Positions 34,563-43,193 are shown, counted from the stretch's first letter. The stretch is 64,000 nucleotides of DNA from Bacilli bacterium (GCA_017528315.1 JAFXOW010000036.1:40207-104206); one strand, 5' to 3'. A program made the numbers and translations. The notes: a model not told the origin generated them from the letters alone.

Positions 34563-35258
34563 ATGAATTATCAATTTTTATTTCAAATTAGTGTATGTTT
34601 TTTACTTAGTTTTTTAATTGGTTTAGAAAGACAATATCGAAGAAAAATTATTGGACTTAGAACGAGTATTTTAGTTGCTATTGGAAGTTTTTTGTTTGTA
34701 ATATTTTCTTTTTCTGTTGGCTCAAGTGATATTTCTCGAATTGCAAGTCAAGTTGTTGCTGGCATGGGATTTTTAGGTGCTGGAGTCATACTTAAAGACG
34801 GTAAAAAAGTGAGAGGACTAACAACAGCTGCTACTATTTGGTGTGATGCTGCAATAGGGGTTTTATGTGCTGGAGGTGCTGTCTTTGAAGCAGTGATTGG
34901 TACTGTAATCATTTTGTTTTCTAATATCGTTCTTCGTTATATCAACAAATTAATAAATAATATAAATATTAATAAAGATATTCAATATGAATTTAATTTA
35001 ATAATAAATGGTAATGTTATATTATTAGATAATCTTAAAACTAAATTAAAACAGTACTTTAATGATAATAATATAGATGTTATAAATATAGGCTTAAATA
35101 AGGAACTGATAGATTTTAATTTACAATATACCTTCCTTTTAAAAAATAATTATAAAATTTATTTAGATAATTTAGAAAAATTACTTACTAATAATAAAAT
35201 TAAATCATTTAGTATTCAAAAAGCAAATGAGATAAGAACTTATGAATTTGACGACTAA
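34563..35258 (+). CDS. MgtC/SapB-family membrane protein
   Basis: A 231-residue protein with four or five N-terminal membrane segments holding the MgtC motifs LLSFLIGLERQYRRKIIGLRTSILVAIGS and IASQVVAGMGFLGAGVILKDGKKVRGLTTAATIW. The last 90 residues are a soluble ACT-like domain. The family is linked to survival in low magnesium and modulation of membrane ATPases; its exact role here is unknown. Confidence 0.9.
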   Translation: MNYQFLFQISVCFLLSFLIGLERQYRRKIIGLRTSILVAIGSFLFVIFSFSVGSSDISRIASQVVAGMGFLGAGVILKDGKKVRGLTTAATIWCDAAIGVLCAGGAVFEAVIGTVIILFSNIVLRYINKLINNININKDIQYEFNLIINGNVILLDNLKTKLKQYFNDNNIDVINIGLNKELIDFNLQYTFLLKNNYKIYLDNLEKLLTNNKIKSFSIQKANEIRTYEFDD

Positions 35259-35273
35259 AATAAATGAAAACAC

Positions 35274-35302
35274 TTGACTTGTATATAAAAAAATGCTATC
35301 AT
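35274..35302 (+). promoter_or_regulatory. Promoter of tRNA-Arg/tRNA-Pro unit
   Basis: TTGACT (35274-35279), 17-bp spacer, TATCAT (35297-35302). Five bases later begins ATGTCTTGTG, as in the large tRNA cluster. Confidence 0.8.
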
Positions 35303-35321
35303 TATACATGTCTTGTGAGTT

Positions 35322-35398
35322 GCGCTCGTAGCTCAATTGGATAGAGCGTTTGGCTACGGACCAAAAGGTTATGGGTTCGATTCCTATCGGGCGCACCA
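35322..35398 (+). tRNA. tRNA-Arg (ACG)
   Basis: Acceptor GCGCTCG/CGGGCGC, anticodon ACG in CTACGGA, encoded CCA. Confidence 0.97.
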
Positions 35399-35406
35399 TA
35401 TTGAAT

Positions 35407-35483
35407 CGGGAAGTGGCTCAGCTTGGTAGAGCACTTCGCTTGGGACGAAGGGGTCGCAGGTTCAAATCCTGTCTTCCCGACCA
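35407..35483 (+). tRNA. tRNA-Pro (TGG)
   Basis: Acceptor CGGGAAG/CTTCCCG, anticodon TGG in CTTGGGA, encoded CCA. Its 3' end is duplicated at 36502, so it is the integration target of a mobile element. Confidence 0.97.
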
Positions 35484-35486
35484 TTT
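35467..35486 (+). repeat. att-like direct repeat, copy in tRNA-Pro
   Basis: TCCTGTCTTCCCGACCATTT: the 3' end of tRNA-Pro plus three bases, repeated exactly at 36502-36521. Confidence 0.85.
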
Positions 35487-35492
35487 GTTTAT

Positions 35493-35518
35493 AAAACCTT
35501 ATTTTATAAGGTTTTTTA
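35493..35518 (+). terminator. Rho-independent terminator after tRNA-Pro
   Basis: AAACCTTAT / ATAAGGTTT hairpin followed by T6, now just inside the integrated element. Confidence 0.8.
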
Positions 35519-35590
35519 TTTTTGGTGGAGAAAGTTTTGGAGAATTTTTTTTTTAAATATATTTTTATAGAATTTTTTAATTAAAGTGTG

Positions 35591-35619
35591 TTGATATTTT
35601 TTTCAGCTTATGTTACACT
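35591..35619 (+). promoter_or_regulatory. Promoter of the element's cargo gene
   Basis: TTGATA, 17-bp spacer, TACACT, with a TAGGAGG ribosome site ahead of the ATG at 35646. Confidence 0.6.
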
Positions 35620-35645
35620 TTACATATAAATAGGAGGATATAGAT

Positions 35646-36263
35646 ATGGAAAATGAAAAGAATAAAGGAACTGGAAAAAATATTATTATAGCAGTATTAG
35701 TTGTTTTATTGCTAATTGCTGGTGGATACATTGGATATGATAAGTTTTTAAAAAATAATAATGAATCACAAAATATAGATAATTGTCCAAATTGTGAAGT
35801 GTGTGAAAAATGCGATACTAATGTTGCAGAATGTAATTGTCAAAGTATTGGTCAAAATTATGGTGAAAAATTAAGTAGTTTTAAAGAAATAAAACTTACG
35901 ACTGAAAATCAAATAATTAAAGTAGGAAATAGAGAATTTAAAGTTAAAATTGATAATTTAGATAATTTATATGTTGATGATTTTTCACGTAATCACTCTG
36001 TTGCACATGCATATTTAACTGATAAGTTTATATTATTTACTCAACAATCACAAGATGGAGAAACATTTTTGCTTGGGTTAGGTAATCATGGATTAGGAGA
36101 GGTTGGCACAAATGATAATGAATATCAAATGCATGATTTTAAATTAGTCGATGGTTATTTACATGCAAGTGGACACTTTTTTTGCGGTCTAGATGGTAAT
36201 TGTACAGATAAAGACTTAATTATTAAATATATTGATAATACACTAATAGTTGTTCCAGCATAA
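35646..36263 (+). CDS. Membrane-anchored hypothetical protein (element cargo)
   Basis: A 205-residue protein: short charged N-terminus, one membrane segment (about 13-31), then a Cys-rich linker with CPNCEVCEKC and a later CNC, and an extracytoplasmic domain of about 130 residues rich in Asp, Asn and aromatic residues (YGEKLSSFKEIKLTTENQIIKVGNREFKVKID...). The two further Cys (FFCGLDGNC) may form a disulfide. No family is recognised. It is the sole gene in the tRNA-Pro-bounded segment. Confidence 0.75.
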   Translation: MENEKNKGTGKNIIIAVLVVLLLIAGGYIGYDKFLKNNNESQNIDNCPNCEVCEKCDTNVAECNCQSIGQNYGEKLSSFKEIKLTTENQIIKVGNREFKVKIDNLDNLYVDDFSRNHSVAHAYLTDKFILFTQQSQDGETFLLGLGNHGLGEVGTNDNEYQMHDFKLVDGYLHASGHFFCGLDGNCTDKDLIIKYIDNTLIVVPA

Positions 36264-36348
36264 TTATTAAAATAGTAATTGATTATTTTAGTCACTTAGC
36301 AAAAAGCTGACCCCTCAATAGAACTGTAATTAGCTCCTAGCGAGCACC

Positions 36349-36376
36349 AGGATACCTTTATAGGTGTCCTTTATTT
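36349..36376 (+). terminator. Rho-independent terminator
   Basis: AGGATACCT-TTAT-AGGTGTCCT hairpin followed by TTATTTT, within the integrated segment. Confidence 0.7.
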
Positions 36377-36501
36377 TGGAGAAGGATTTGGAGAAAAAAT
36401 AACTAAATTAAGCTCAACGAAACTAAACGAAAATGGTAAAAAATCCATAAAAAAAAGCCAATATGCTGACTACTAAACTAATGTAATAGATTTACTTTTT
36501 G

Positions 36502-36521
36502 TCCTGTCTTCCCGACCATTT
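36502..36521 (+). repeat. att-like direct repeat, distal copy
   Basis: Exact second copy of the 20-bp tRNA-Pro 3' end. It is followed by a terminator hairpin, perhaps the original downstream terminator of tRNA-Pro. Confidence 0.85.
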
Positions 36522-36529
36522 AGAATTTG

Positions 36530-36555
36530 AAGAACTTTCTGGTTCTTTTTTTTTT
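36530..36555 (+). terminator. Rho-independent terminator
   Basis: AAGAAC-TTTCTG-GTTCTT followed by about ten T. Confidence 0.7.
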
Positions 36556-36588
36556 GAACCTTTTAACCCCTTCATCTTTAATAAGGAT

Positions 36589-37344
36589 TCAGTAAATCTT
36601 AGTATATAAATAATTAATATAGTCTATATCTAATCTAAATGAAATATTTCTATCTTTTAATTTGACTTTATCATTTAAAGTATTATAACTTATAGCAACA
36701 CAAACAATAATTTTTCCATTTTCGAGTAACTTTAAAAATTCTTTAAACCCTTTTAATTTATAAATATTTAAATTAGTATATTTATAGTAAAGTTCCTTTT
36801 TATAAGTGTAAGGATATCCTTTAACAAGAGCCATATAACTCAATTTAGTTAATAATCTTTCACTTATATCACTTAAATTCCAATAAATGCTATCATCTAT
36901 TATATTTAAATTATTATTAATAATATTTAATTTAAGTATATTTTCTTTTAAATCTATTTTTAATTTCCATAGAAAACTGCTATTAACTCTTGTTAATTTA
37001 TTAGTATATATTTCGCCATATAATGCTTTTTCCTTTTTATTATCATTTACATAATATCCAAATTTATTAATAAGATAATTGCAAATTGGTACTTCATCAT
37101 CTCTTTTTCCAACTAAATTAAATAAAGAAATTGGACTCTTACTATAACCATATTTTGTTTTAATTTCAATGCCTTTATAATCAGGATCATAACTAGAATC
37201 TTCTTCCTTTCCAATCAATTTTTCAAAAGTATAACCAATACCAGTTGAACCTTTTCTTAAACTCTGATGAAATGGAATCTGTTTAATTCTATTGAATTTT
37301 TCTTTTAATTCATTAATACTTTCATTAATTTTTTCATTGTTCAT
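36589..37344 (-). CDS. Lone MutH/MvaI-BcnI-like restriction endonuclease
   Basis: A 251-residue PD-(D/E)XK nuclease. The segment LRKGSTGIGYTFEKLIGKEEDSSYDPDYKGIEIKTK is the conserved core of the MutH/Sau3AI and MvaI/BcnI families, with Asp55, Glu60 and Lys62 as the catalytic triad and SPISLFNLVGK after it. Such enzymes cut unmethylated short sites (GATC for MutH/Sau3AI; CCNGG-type for MvaI/BcnI). No methyltransferase is adjacent in this window, which is odd for a restriction enzyme. It is next to the tRNA-Pro integration site, consistent with an accessory region. Confidence 0.75.
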   Translation of the reverse strand: MNNEKINESINELKEKFNRIKQIPFHQSLRKGSTGIGYTFEKLIGKEEDSSYDPDYKGIEIKTKYGYSKSPISLFNLVGKRDDEVPICNYLINKFGYYVNDNKKEKALYGEIYTNKLTRVNSSFLWKLKIDLKENILKLNIINNNLNIIDDSIYWNLSDISERLLTKLSYMALVKGYPYTYKKELYYKYTNLNIYKLKGFKEFLKLLENGKIIVCVAISYNTLNDKVKLKDRNISFRLDIDYINYLYTKIY

Positions 37345-37461
37345 AGATATCTCCTCAATATATATATAATAAAAAAATTTAAATTTTATAGATTCAAATC
37401 AAAAATTATATAATTATTGTTCTATTTGTATATATATTTATTTTTATATCATACTATAAAT

Positions 37462-38850
37462 ATGAAAAATAATAGTATATGGGAAGAATATTTAAAATAT
37501 GATTTTAAAAATTTAGATAGTGATATTAATACAGATGTTTTAATAATTGGAGGAGGAATTGCTGGAATACTTACAGCTTTTTATCTGAAAAAATCTAATT
37601 TAAAAATTACTTTAGTTGATAGAAATGAATTATTATTTGGTGTTACTAGTAAAATGACTGCTAAAATTACAATACTTCAAGATATATTAACTAAAATAAG
37701 TAGTAAAAATATAAATCTTTTCCTTAAAAGTCAACTTGAAGGTTTAAAATTACTAAAAACGAATATAAAAAACTTAAATATAGAATGCGATTTCTATAAA
37801 AATGATTCTTATTTATATACCACTCAAAAAAATAATATAAAAAAGATAAAAGCTATAGAAAAAGAACTTTATAATTTAAATATTAAATATGAAAAAGAGG
37901 AATTACCTATAAAAAAACTAAATTCTTTATATAGTATTAAAGTTAATAATTCTTTTTCTATTAATATTATTAAATATTTAAATAAAATTATTAAATCTTT
38001 AGAAAATATAGAAATATATGAAAATACAAATATAATTAAAGTTATAAAGAAAAATAATTATTATGTAGCAATAGCAAATAAATATAAAATAAATGCTAAG
38101 AAAATAATATTTGCTAACAACTATCCATATTTTATAAAACCCTTGATTTTTCCTTTAAAAGTAAGACTCGAGAAATCTTATATTTTATATGGAAATAGTA
38201 GTTATAAAGGAGATTATAATTTAATAAATATTGATAAAAATGTTCATTCTATTAGATTTTATAAAAGTAAAATGATTTATTTAACCAATAGTAAATATAT
38301 ATCTCATGTAAAAACGAGTGATTATGATAAGACAATTAATAGTAATTTGATAAATAAAATAGATAATATCTGGACAAATATGGATTTAATAACTAATGAT
38401 TATTTACCAATAATAGGGAAAATATTTACTAATATGTACATAATAACAGGTTTTAATACTTGGGGAATTTTATCTAGTCATATAGGTGCATCTATAATAT
38501 CAAGTTTAATTTTAAATGAGAAAAAATATGTAGATTATAAGAATTTATTTAATCCCAGAAGAGGTGTAACTATTCAAAAATTAGTTAATTCAAGTATTAA
38601 TATCTATGAAAGTATAAATGGTTATTTTAAAGGACTGATAACTAAAAATAAAATTATTTATTACAATAAAAATAAAGCTATATATATTGATTCAAAAGGA
38701 AATAAACATATTGTAAATAGAAAATGCCCTCATATGAAATGTAATTTAATATTTAACGATAAAGAAGGTACTTGGGATTGTCCTTGTCATGGTTCAAGTT
38801 TTTCGCTTGATGGTAAAGTTATAAATGGTCCATCAAAATATGACATTTAA
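37462..38850 (+). CDS. FAD-dependent oxidoreductase with C-terminal Rieske 2Fe-2S domain (YhfW-like)
   Basis: A 462-residue protein. I chose ATG 37462; a TTG further upstream gives an implausible hydrophobic extension. Residues 25-60 contain the dinucleotide fold TDVLIIGGGIAGILTAFYL of the DAO/GlpO family. Residues about 385-462 are a Rieske domain with CPH (422-424) and CPCHGSSF (440-447), supplying the two Cys and two His cluster ligands. This DAO-Rieske arrangement is that of Bacillus YhfW. Substrate unknown. There is no good Shine-Dalgarno site. It ends 95 bp before the T7SS locus but has no evident link to it. Confidence 0.85.
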   Translation: MKNNSIWEEYLKYDFKNLDSDINTDVLIIGGGIAGILTAFYLKKSNLKITLVDRNELLFGVTSKMTAKITILQDILTKISSKNINLFLKSQLEGLKLLKTNIKNLNIECDFYKNDSYLYTTQKNNIKKIKAIEKELYNLNIKYEKEELPIKKLNSLYSIKVNNSFSINIIKYLNKIIKSLENIEIYENTNIIKVIKKNNYYVAIANKYKINAKKIIFANNYPYFIKPLIFPLKVRLEKSYILYGNSSYKGDYNLINIDKNVHSIRFYKSKMIYLTNSKYISHVKTSDYDKTINSNLINKIDNIWTNMDLITNDYLPIIGKIFTNMYIITGFNTWGILSSHIGASIISSLILNEKKYVDYKNLFNPRRGVTIQKLVNSSINIYESINGYFKGLITKNKIIYYNKNKAIYIDSKGNKHIVNRKCPHMKCNLIFNDKEGTWDCPCHGSSFSLDGKVINGPSKYDI

Positions 38851-38872
38851 AGTGTAAAGTTAACAAATTTTG

Positions 38873-38901
38873 TAGACTTATTAACAATTGTTTGTTATAA
38901 T
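38873..38901 (+). promoter_or_regulatory. Promoter of the T7SS locus
   Basis: TAGACT, 17-bp spacer, TATAAT, 44 bp before the first WXG100-type gene. Confidence 0.6.
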
Positions 38902-38944
38902 CAATTTATAAATAGAAGATATCGAGAGAGGAGAAAATAAAAAT

Positions 38945-39217
38945 ATGGCAGATTTAGTGTATAATCAAAGTAATTTTGTAAATCAAATTTCAAGACTTGA
39001 TCAAAATATGGAAAAAATTTCACAGGAGTTAGAAACGTTTATTGAAAATTTTAATGTTATAAAAAGTAATTGGTCAGGAAGTGAATATCAAAAAGCTGAA
39101 CCGAAATTAATGCAAATTCGAACGACTTTACAAACAGCTTTAGATGATTGTAGAACTCAAAGAAATTTCTTAGAAAGTAAGAATCAAGACTTTGCAAGTC
39201 AAGTATCAGGATTATAG
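38945..39217 (+). CDS. WXG100-family (EsxA-like) protein
   Basis: A 90-residue, helical-hairpin protein with the central turn NWSGSEY (WxG motif) flanked by two helices. WXG100 proteins are small T7SS substrates and structural parts of the secretion system. GAGAGGAGA precedes the start. First gene of the T7SS locus. Confidence 0.85.
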   Translation: MADLVYNQSNFVNQISRLDQNMEKISQELETFIENFNVIKSNWSGSEYQKAEPKLMQIRTTLQTALDDCRTQRNFLESKNQDFASQVSGL

Positions 39218-39228
39218 GAGGATAAAAA

Positions 39229-39528
39229 ATGAACGAAAATGGAAACTTAGAAAATAGAATAGAGAGTTATGCTGACTTAGAAAGAGCTTTAAATAATTTG
39301 AATAGTTTATCAGATGAAATAACAGCAACTTTAAATGAATTAAATTCAATTTATGAAGATCAAAAATCAGCGTGGTATAGTGCTAGTTCAACTAGACAAT
39401 CAGAAAAAATGATGAATTATTCTGAAGAAGCAAAGAAAATTGCTCAAAACGTTAAAGAAGTAAGTGAAGCTATCCAAAAATTTAAAACAGCAACTCGTAA
39501 TATTGATGAAAATGGCACTTTAGTATAA
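39229..39528 (+). CDS. WXG100-like small helical protein
   Basis: A 99-residue helical hairpin with SAWYSASS at the turn instead of a strict WxG. Size, acidity and position 12 bp after the WXG100 gene mark it as a partner, as many ESX loci encode pairs of such proteins that form dimers. A GGAGG site is present. Confidence 0.7.
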   Translation: MNENGNLENRIESYADLERALNNLNSLSDEITATLNELNSIYEDQKSAWYSASSTRQSEKMMNYSEEAKKIAQNVKEVSEAIQKFKTATRNIDENGTLV

Positions 39529-39578
39529 GTGCCTTTTATAAATTAAGAAAGGAGTTGAAAAGGGGATAACTTGAAAAT

Positions 39579-42491
39579 ATGGCTACAATATCTTATGATG
39601 AATTTATAAAAATTTTAAAAGATCCATCTATTACTAATGATCAATTACAAAACAATGTTTTTCCTAATGTAAGCAAAGATGATTTGCAAAAAATAGCAAC
39701 TGAATATCCAGCTGTTTCTGGTAGAATTAATAAATATTTAGATAGCTCAGTATCTTCTGGGGCATCGAATGCTGATTCAACGTCAAGTACAAGGTCACCT
39801 ATAAAATTTATATTTGAATCGGAAGAAAAAGAATTAGAAGATCAGTTAGCAGGTTTTGATGAGTGGAATGAAGCTAATCGAGGAAAGACTTCAATACCGA
39901 AAGTAAAGATATCATCACAATCAACAACAACGCCGACAGACGTAAAAGATCCAAATGTTATTCCATTGCCTACACACGATGAATATCGGCCACCAGATAC
40001 TACACCGACAACCAATTCGTTAGATTTACCTTCGAATGGTAGGGTAAATGTTGTATCTGGGATGGCAGAACAAGAAAATCCAGTTACAGATCCAATAGTA
40101 AGACAGCAACTTTACGGAACAAGGCAACTAGTTAAAGATATAGTTGATCCTAGTGATTATATGTTAGATAACTATACATATGATCCAGATGAAATAAGTA
40201 ATAAAACAGAATTAAGTGAAAAAGCTCAGGAAGCTATTGCGAAAACTTTAAATGAAGGATATCCATCATCAACAGATGGATATAAACCAAGTACAGCAGA
40301 AACGAGTACAGTTAAAACAAAAAGTTCATCAACGTCAGGAGCAACATTTGAAAATGGTAGAGCAATGGCAGAGAAACAAGCAGTAGATAAAGCAAGAAAC
40401 ACATATAATGCAAATAACAGTTTTGATTTAGCAGGAAAAAAGGATTCGGTATCTAGTGACGCATATTTTTATGAAGAGACTCATCCTACCGAAGCAAGTG
40501 CACTATCAAATTCAACAGATATAAAAGGTGAACTAAGAGGAGGAAGTGGAACGACTGGAATAACAGCAAATGAAAGGCAAACACTGATGGGAACCGGAGC
40601 AGTAAAAGCAGAATCTTCTTCAGTAAAATCAAATTTATCAGAAATGCCAATAGTAAAAGACGAACCAATAAGAGGTAAAGAAGGAGGATATCCATCATCA
40701 ACGGATGGAAGTTCAAATAATTTAAGTAAAGAATCAGTAGAAAAAGGAATAGAAGCAGGGAAGCTAAGGAATTTAGGGAAACAATTAGAAAAAGATTTTG
40801 GAATAAAAGGGAACTTGGAAACAAATGCAACAAATGATCCATTTAATTCGGAAGTAGATAAAAGTCAAGTAACGAAAGATGCGTATTTTTACGAAGAAAG
40901 TCATACTACGGGTGCAAGTGGAACAGAAATGCCAATAGTAAAAGATGAACCAATAAGAGGTAAAGAAGGAGGATATCCATCATCAACGGATGGATATAAA
41001 CCAAGTACAGCAGGAACGAGTACAGTTAAAACAAAAAGTTCATCAACGTCAGGAACAACATTTGAAAATGGTAGAGCAATGGCAGAGAAACAAGCAGTAG
41101 ATAAAGCAAGAAACACATATAATGCAAATAACAGTTTTGATTTAGCGGGAAAAAGCGATTCGGTACCTAGTGATGCATATTTTCAAGAAGAAAGTCATAC
41201 TACGGGTGCAAGTGAAACAGAAATGCCAATAGTAAAAGATGAACCAATAAGAGGTAAAGAAGGAGGATATCCATCATCAACGGATGGATATAAACCAAGT
41301 ACAGCAGGATTGGCGGGTTCAAAAGCAATGGAAACTGCAAGACAAATATATAATAATGGTGATGAAATTGGTGATTCGGGGGTAATGGGAAAATCTGATG
41401 TTTCAACTAATAGTGATGCATGGGGAAATTTGAGTGGTTTAGCATATAATGGTTTACAATATTTATCTGATGAATCCAATAGTTTAGGAAATAATATTTC
41501 TGCATTAAATGTTAATACAGACAACATTAAAAAATCTATATCAGAAGCAATACAGGGAATTAATTTAAATTCAATTACCTCTGCAAAAGTTGGTGATATA
41601 GGAAATGCTTTTTCATCTTCAATTTTAAACCTTGGTAGTTGGATAGATAATTTGCTTGGACAAATAGATACTTTTAAAAATAATATTTCTAAAATAGGTG
41701 ATACCGATAGTAGTTCATCTAATTCTACCAATGGTAATAAAATATTTAAAAAACTTAATACTTCATCACCTGATGGTTCAGTAACTAATACTAAAAGTGC
41801 AGGTAGTAGTTCTACAAAAAGTATAAAATCTAATAATACTACTAAAATTATTAATAATACAAAAAGTACATCTAGTAAAAATGTATCAGCAATTAGATCA
41901 AGTGGGTCTGGTAGTTCAAGAAGATCATCAGGTGGTGGACCTAGTTCACGTAATATTAATCCTATTAATTCAACTACAGCAAGAACACCTTCAACACCAA
42001 CAAATAGAAATTTAATTAATGCATCAGTTGGAAAAGTTAATTTTACGGAAATAGTTGCAATGAAGGATAATTTAAATAGTCGAACAACTACAAATTCAAG
42101 TGAGAAAGCTAATTATGGATTAATAGGTGTAAGCAGTTATAATAATGAATATTATTACAAAATTATTGATAAAGATTCAGGAAAGACCTATTATGTCTTA
42201 GCTAACGATAAAGTTAAAATTGAAACAGATGTTCAAGATGTTTTAAAAGTAAATGATAATACTTTAGTATTAAATAAAGCATCAACAGAATTAGAAAACA
42301 ATAATTTTGTTAGATTAGCTGAAAAAGGTGAGATGTATTTAGTAAAATCAGTTTCAGAAGTTGGAGATTTAAAATTTGCCAAAGTTTTAGACTCAGCAAC
42401 TGGAAAAGAATATTATGTACCTATCAGTGATACAACAGAATTGATATCTTTAAATAAACTTAGTGAACTTAATAATGGAGGTGAAAAATGA
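39579..42491 (+). CDS. Large repetitive T7SS-linked protein
   Basis: A 970-residue protein without signal peptide. Residues 1-50 are a helical head (TISYDEFIKILKDPSITNDQL...). Residues about 60-600 are a low-complexity Ser/Thr/Gly/Pro-rich region with internal repeats: GYPSSTDGYKPSTA, EMPIVKDEPIRGKEGG, DAYFYEE and a 77-residue block (KTKSSSTSG...NANNSFDLAGK) occurring twice. Residues about 600-700 are helical, 720-790 Ser/Asn-rich, and about 825-970 hold a compact C-terminal domain with repeated YYYKIIDKDSGKTYYV / KVLDSATGKEYYVPI motifs. Likely a secreted or surface T7SS substrate. Function unknown; no catalytic motif seen. Confidence 0.75.
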   Translation: MATISYDEFIKILKDPSITNDQLQNNVFPNVSKDDLQKIATEYPAVSGRINKYLDSSVSSGASNADSTSSTRSPIKFIFESEEKELEDQLAGFDEWNEANRGKTSIPKVKISSQSTTTPTDVKDPNVIPLPTHDEYRPPDTTPTTNSLDLPSNGRVNVVSGMAEQENPVTDPIVRQQLYGTRQLVKDIVDPSDYMLDNYTYDPDEISNKTELSEKAQEAIAKTLNEGYPSSTDGYKPSTAETSTVKTKSSSTSGATFENGRAMAEKQAVDKARNTYNANNSFDLAGKKDSVSSDAYFYEETHPTEASALSNSTDIKGELRGGSGTTGITANERQTLMGTGAVKAESSSVKSNLSEMPIVKDEPIRGKEGGYPSSTDGSSNNLSKESVEKGIEAGKLRNLGKQLEKDFGIKGNLETNATNDPFNSEVDKSQVTKDAYFYEESHTTGASGTEMPIVKDEPIRGKEGGYPSSTDGYKPSTAGTSTVKTKSSSTSGTTFENGRAMAEKQAVDKARNTYNANNSFDLAGKSDSVPSDAYFQEESHTTGASETEMPIVKDEPIRGKEGGYPSSTDGYKPSTAGLAGSKAMETARQIYNNGDEIGDSGVMGKSDVSTNSDAWGNLSGLAYNGLQYLSDESNSLGNNISALNVNTDNIKKSISEAIQGINLNSITSAKVGDIGNAFSSSILNLGSWIDNLLGQIDTFKNNISKIGDTDSSSSNSTNGNKIFKKLNTSSPDGSVTNTKSAGSSSTKSIKSNNTTKIINNTKSTSSKNVSAIRSSGSGSSRRSSGGGPSSRNINPINSTTARTPSTPTNRNLINASVGKVNFTEIVAMKDNLNSRTTTNSSEKANYGLIGVSSYNNEYYYKIIDKDSGKTYYVLANDKVKIETDVQDVLKVNDNTLVLNKASTELENNNFVRLAEKGEMYLVKSVSEVGDLKFAKVLDSATGKEYYVPISDTTELISLNKLSELNNGGEK
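40257..40487 (+). repeat. Internal 231-bp repeat, copy A
   Basis: Near-identical to 40971-41201 at a 714-bp (238-codon) offset, in frame. It codes for the GYPSSTDGYKPSTA...DAYF block. Confidence 0.85.
40641..40709 (+). repeat. Internal 69-bp repeat, copy 1 of 3
   Basis: Codes EMPIVKDEPIRGKEGGYPSS; further copies at 40926-40994 and 41220-41288 differ by single bases. Confidence 0.85.
40926..40994 (+). repeat. Internal 69-bp repeat, copy 2 of 3
   Basis: Same unit as 40641-40709; its right part is the beginning of repeat copy B. Confidence 0.85.
40971..41201 (+). repeat. Internal 231-bp repeat, copy B
   Basis: Partner of 40257-40487, with only scattered single-base differences, suggesting recent duplication or gene conversion. 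Confidence 0.85.
41220..41288 (+). repeat. Internal 69-bp repeat, copy 3 of 3
   Basis: Third copy of the EMPIVKDEPIRGKEGG-coding unit. Confidence 0.85.
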
Positions 42492-43120
42492 GTTTAAGTA
42501 AATCTTATATTGAAAGTAGATTAAATAGCGTTAAAAGTAAAAAAGAACTAAATGATTCAAATTGTGCTCAAAGTCATCCGACATCTCTTGTTTATCAACA
42601 AGATATTACTAATAACGAATCAAAATTTAGTAATATTGAAAATGCAATAAATACTTTTAAAAGTGCAATTAGTAATGTTTCCAATCAAGCTTCATCAGCC
42701 AAAACAAATTTTACAAATACTTCGGCTAATTTACAATCTTTAAATGGTAGTGTTTCAACCAGTGAAATAGATTCAATAAAAGATAAAATAGAAAAAAAAT
42801 CTTTAGAAGTATTTAATGAATTAAAAACTTTATATGATAATAATTATAAAAATTGGGATAGTACAGTTTCAGTTATTGAAGATTATTTGAATAAATATGA
42901 TACTTTAGAAAGTAAAGTTGATAGTCTTGAAAGTGAAATTAATAGCATAAAATCAAGTGCGGAAGATGCAAGTGAATTTAAAAAATTAAAAAGTCTAAAA
43001 AATGATTATGAAAGTAGAATGAGTACTTATTTATCAAATTGTAATTCTAAAATAACTGAGTTAGAATCTATGAATAGTAAAAATGATAAAGTATTATCTG
43101 ATGGATTAAAAAAAGTTTAA
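42488..43120 (+). CDS. LXG-size helical protein of T7SS locus
   Basis: A 210-residue helical, Ser/Asn-rich protein overlapping the repetitive gene by 4 bp. It has a CAQSHPTSLVYQQ segment near the N-terminus, which parallels CCVAHPCSKVSDE in the cysteine-peptidase protein at 46986, suggesting a shared N-terminal module. The rest is a long coiled coil. Probably a chaperone or targeting partner like those encoded with LXG effectors. No catalytic domain. Confidence 0.65.
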   Translation: MSLSKSYIESRLNSVKSKKELNDSNCAQSHPTSLVYQQDITNNESKFSNIENAINTFKSAISNVSNQASSAKTNFTNTSANLQSLNGSVSTSEIDSIKDKIEKKSLEVFNELKTLYDNNYKNWDSTVSVIEDYLNKYDTLESKVDSLESEINSIKSSAEDASEFKKLKSLKNDYESRMSTYLSNCNSKITELESMNSKNDKVLSDGLKKV

Positions 43121-43124
43121 TAAG

Positions 43125-43151
43125 ATGGCAGTTTATCTGTCATTTTTTTTA
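43125..43151 (+). terminator. Rho-independent terminator
   Basis: ATGGCAG-TTTAT-CTGTCAT hairpin followed by a long T run; it ends the first T7SS transcript. Confidence 0.8.
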
Positions 43152-43193
43152 AATAAATGATATAATGAAGAAGAATAGTAAAGGGATGATAAA

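Larger units (their letters stand above)
35467..36521 (+). mobile_element. Small tRNA-Pro-integrated element or remnant
   Basis: A ~1 kb segment bounded by exact 20-bp copies of the tRNA-Pro 3' end, the usual footprint of tyrosine-recombinase integration. It carries one gene (35646-36263) and no integrase. Near each end, inside the boundaries, are similar short repeats containing TTTTGGAGAA (about 35532-35546 and 36376-36400), candidate arm-type recombinase sites. The part 36264-36501 has no gene; it holds a terminator, the right-hand repeats and an AACGAAACTAAACGAAAA stretch. Probably a relic, or a satellite mobilised in trans. Confidence 0.65.

Noticed and set aside
35205..35556. Reading frames on both strands over tRNA-Arg and tRNA-Pro
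   Set aside because: They overlap two clear cloverleaf tRNAs and have no ribosome sites.
36589..37344. MutH mismatch-repair nuclease
   Set aside because: MutH-directed repair is confined to some Proteobacteria; a restriction-type role is more likely in a Firmicute.
40257..41288. CRISPR-like array
   Set aside because: Repeats are long, in frame, unevenly spaced and lie within one open reading frame; they encode protein repeats.
40486..41731. Long minus-strand frames opposite the repetitive protein
   Set aside because: They are shadows created by the Ser/Thr-rich repeat codons; rich in Leu/Phe and without start signals.
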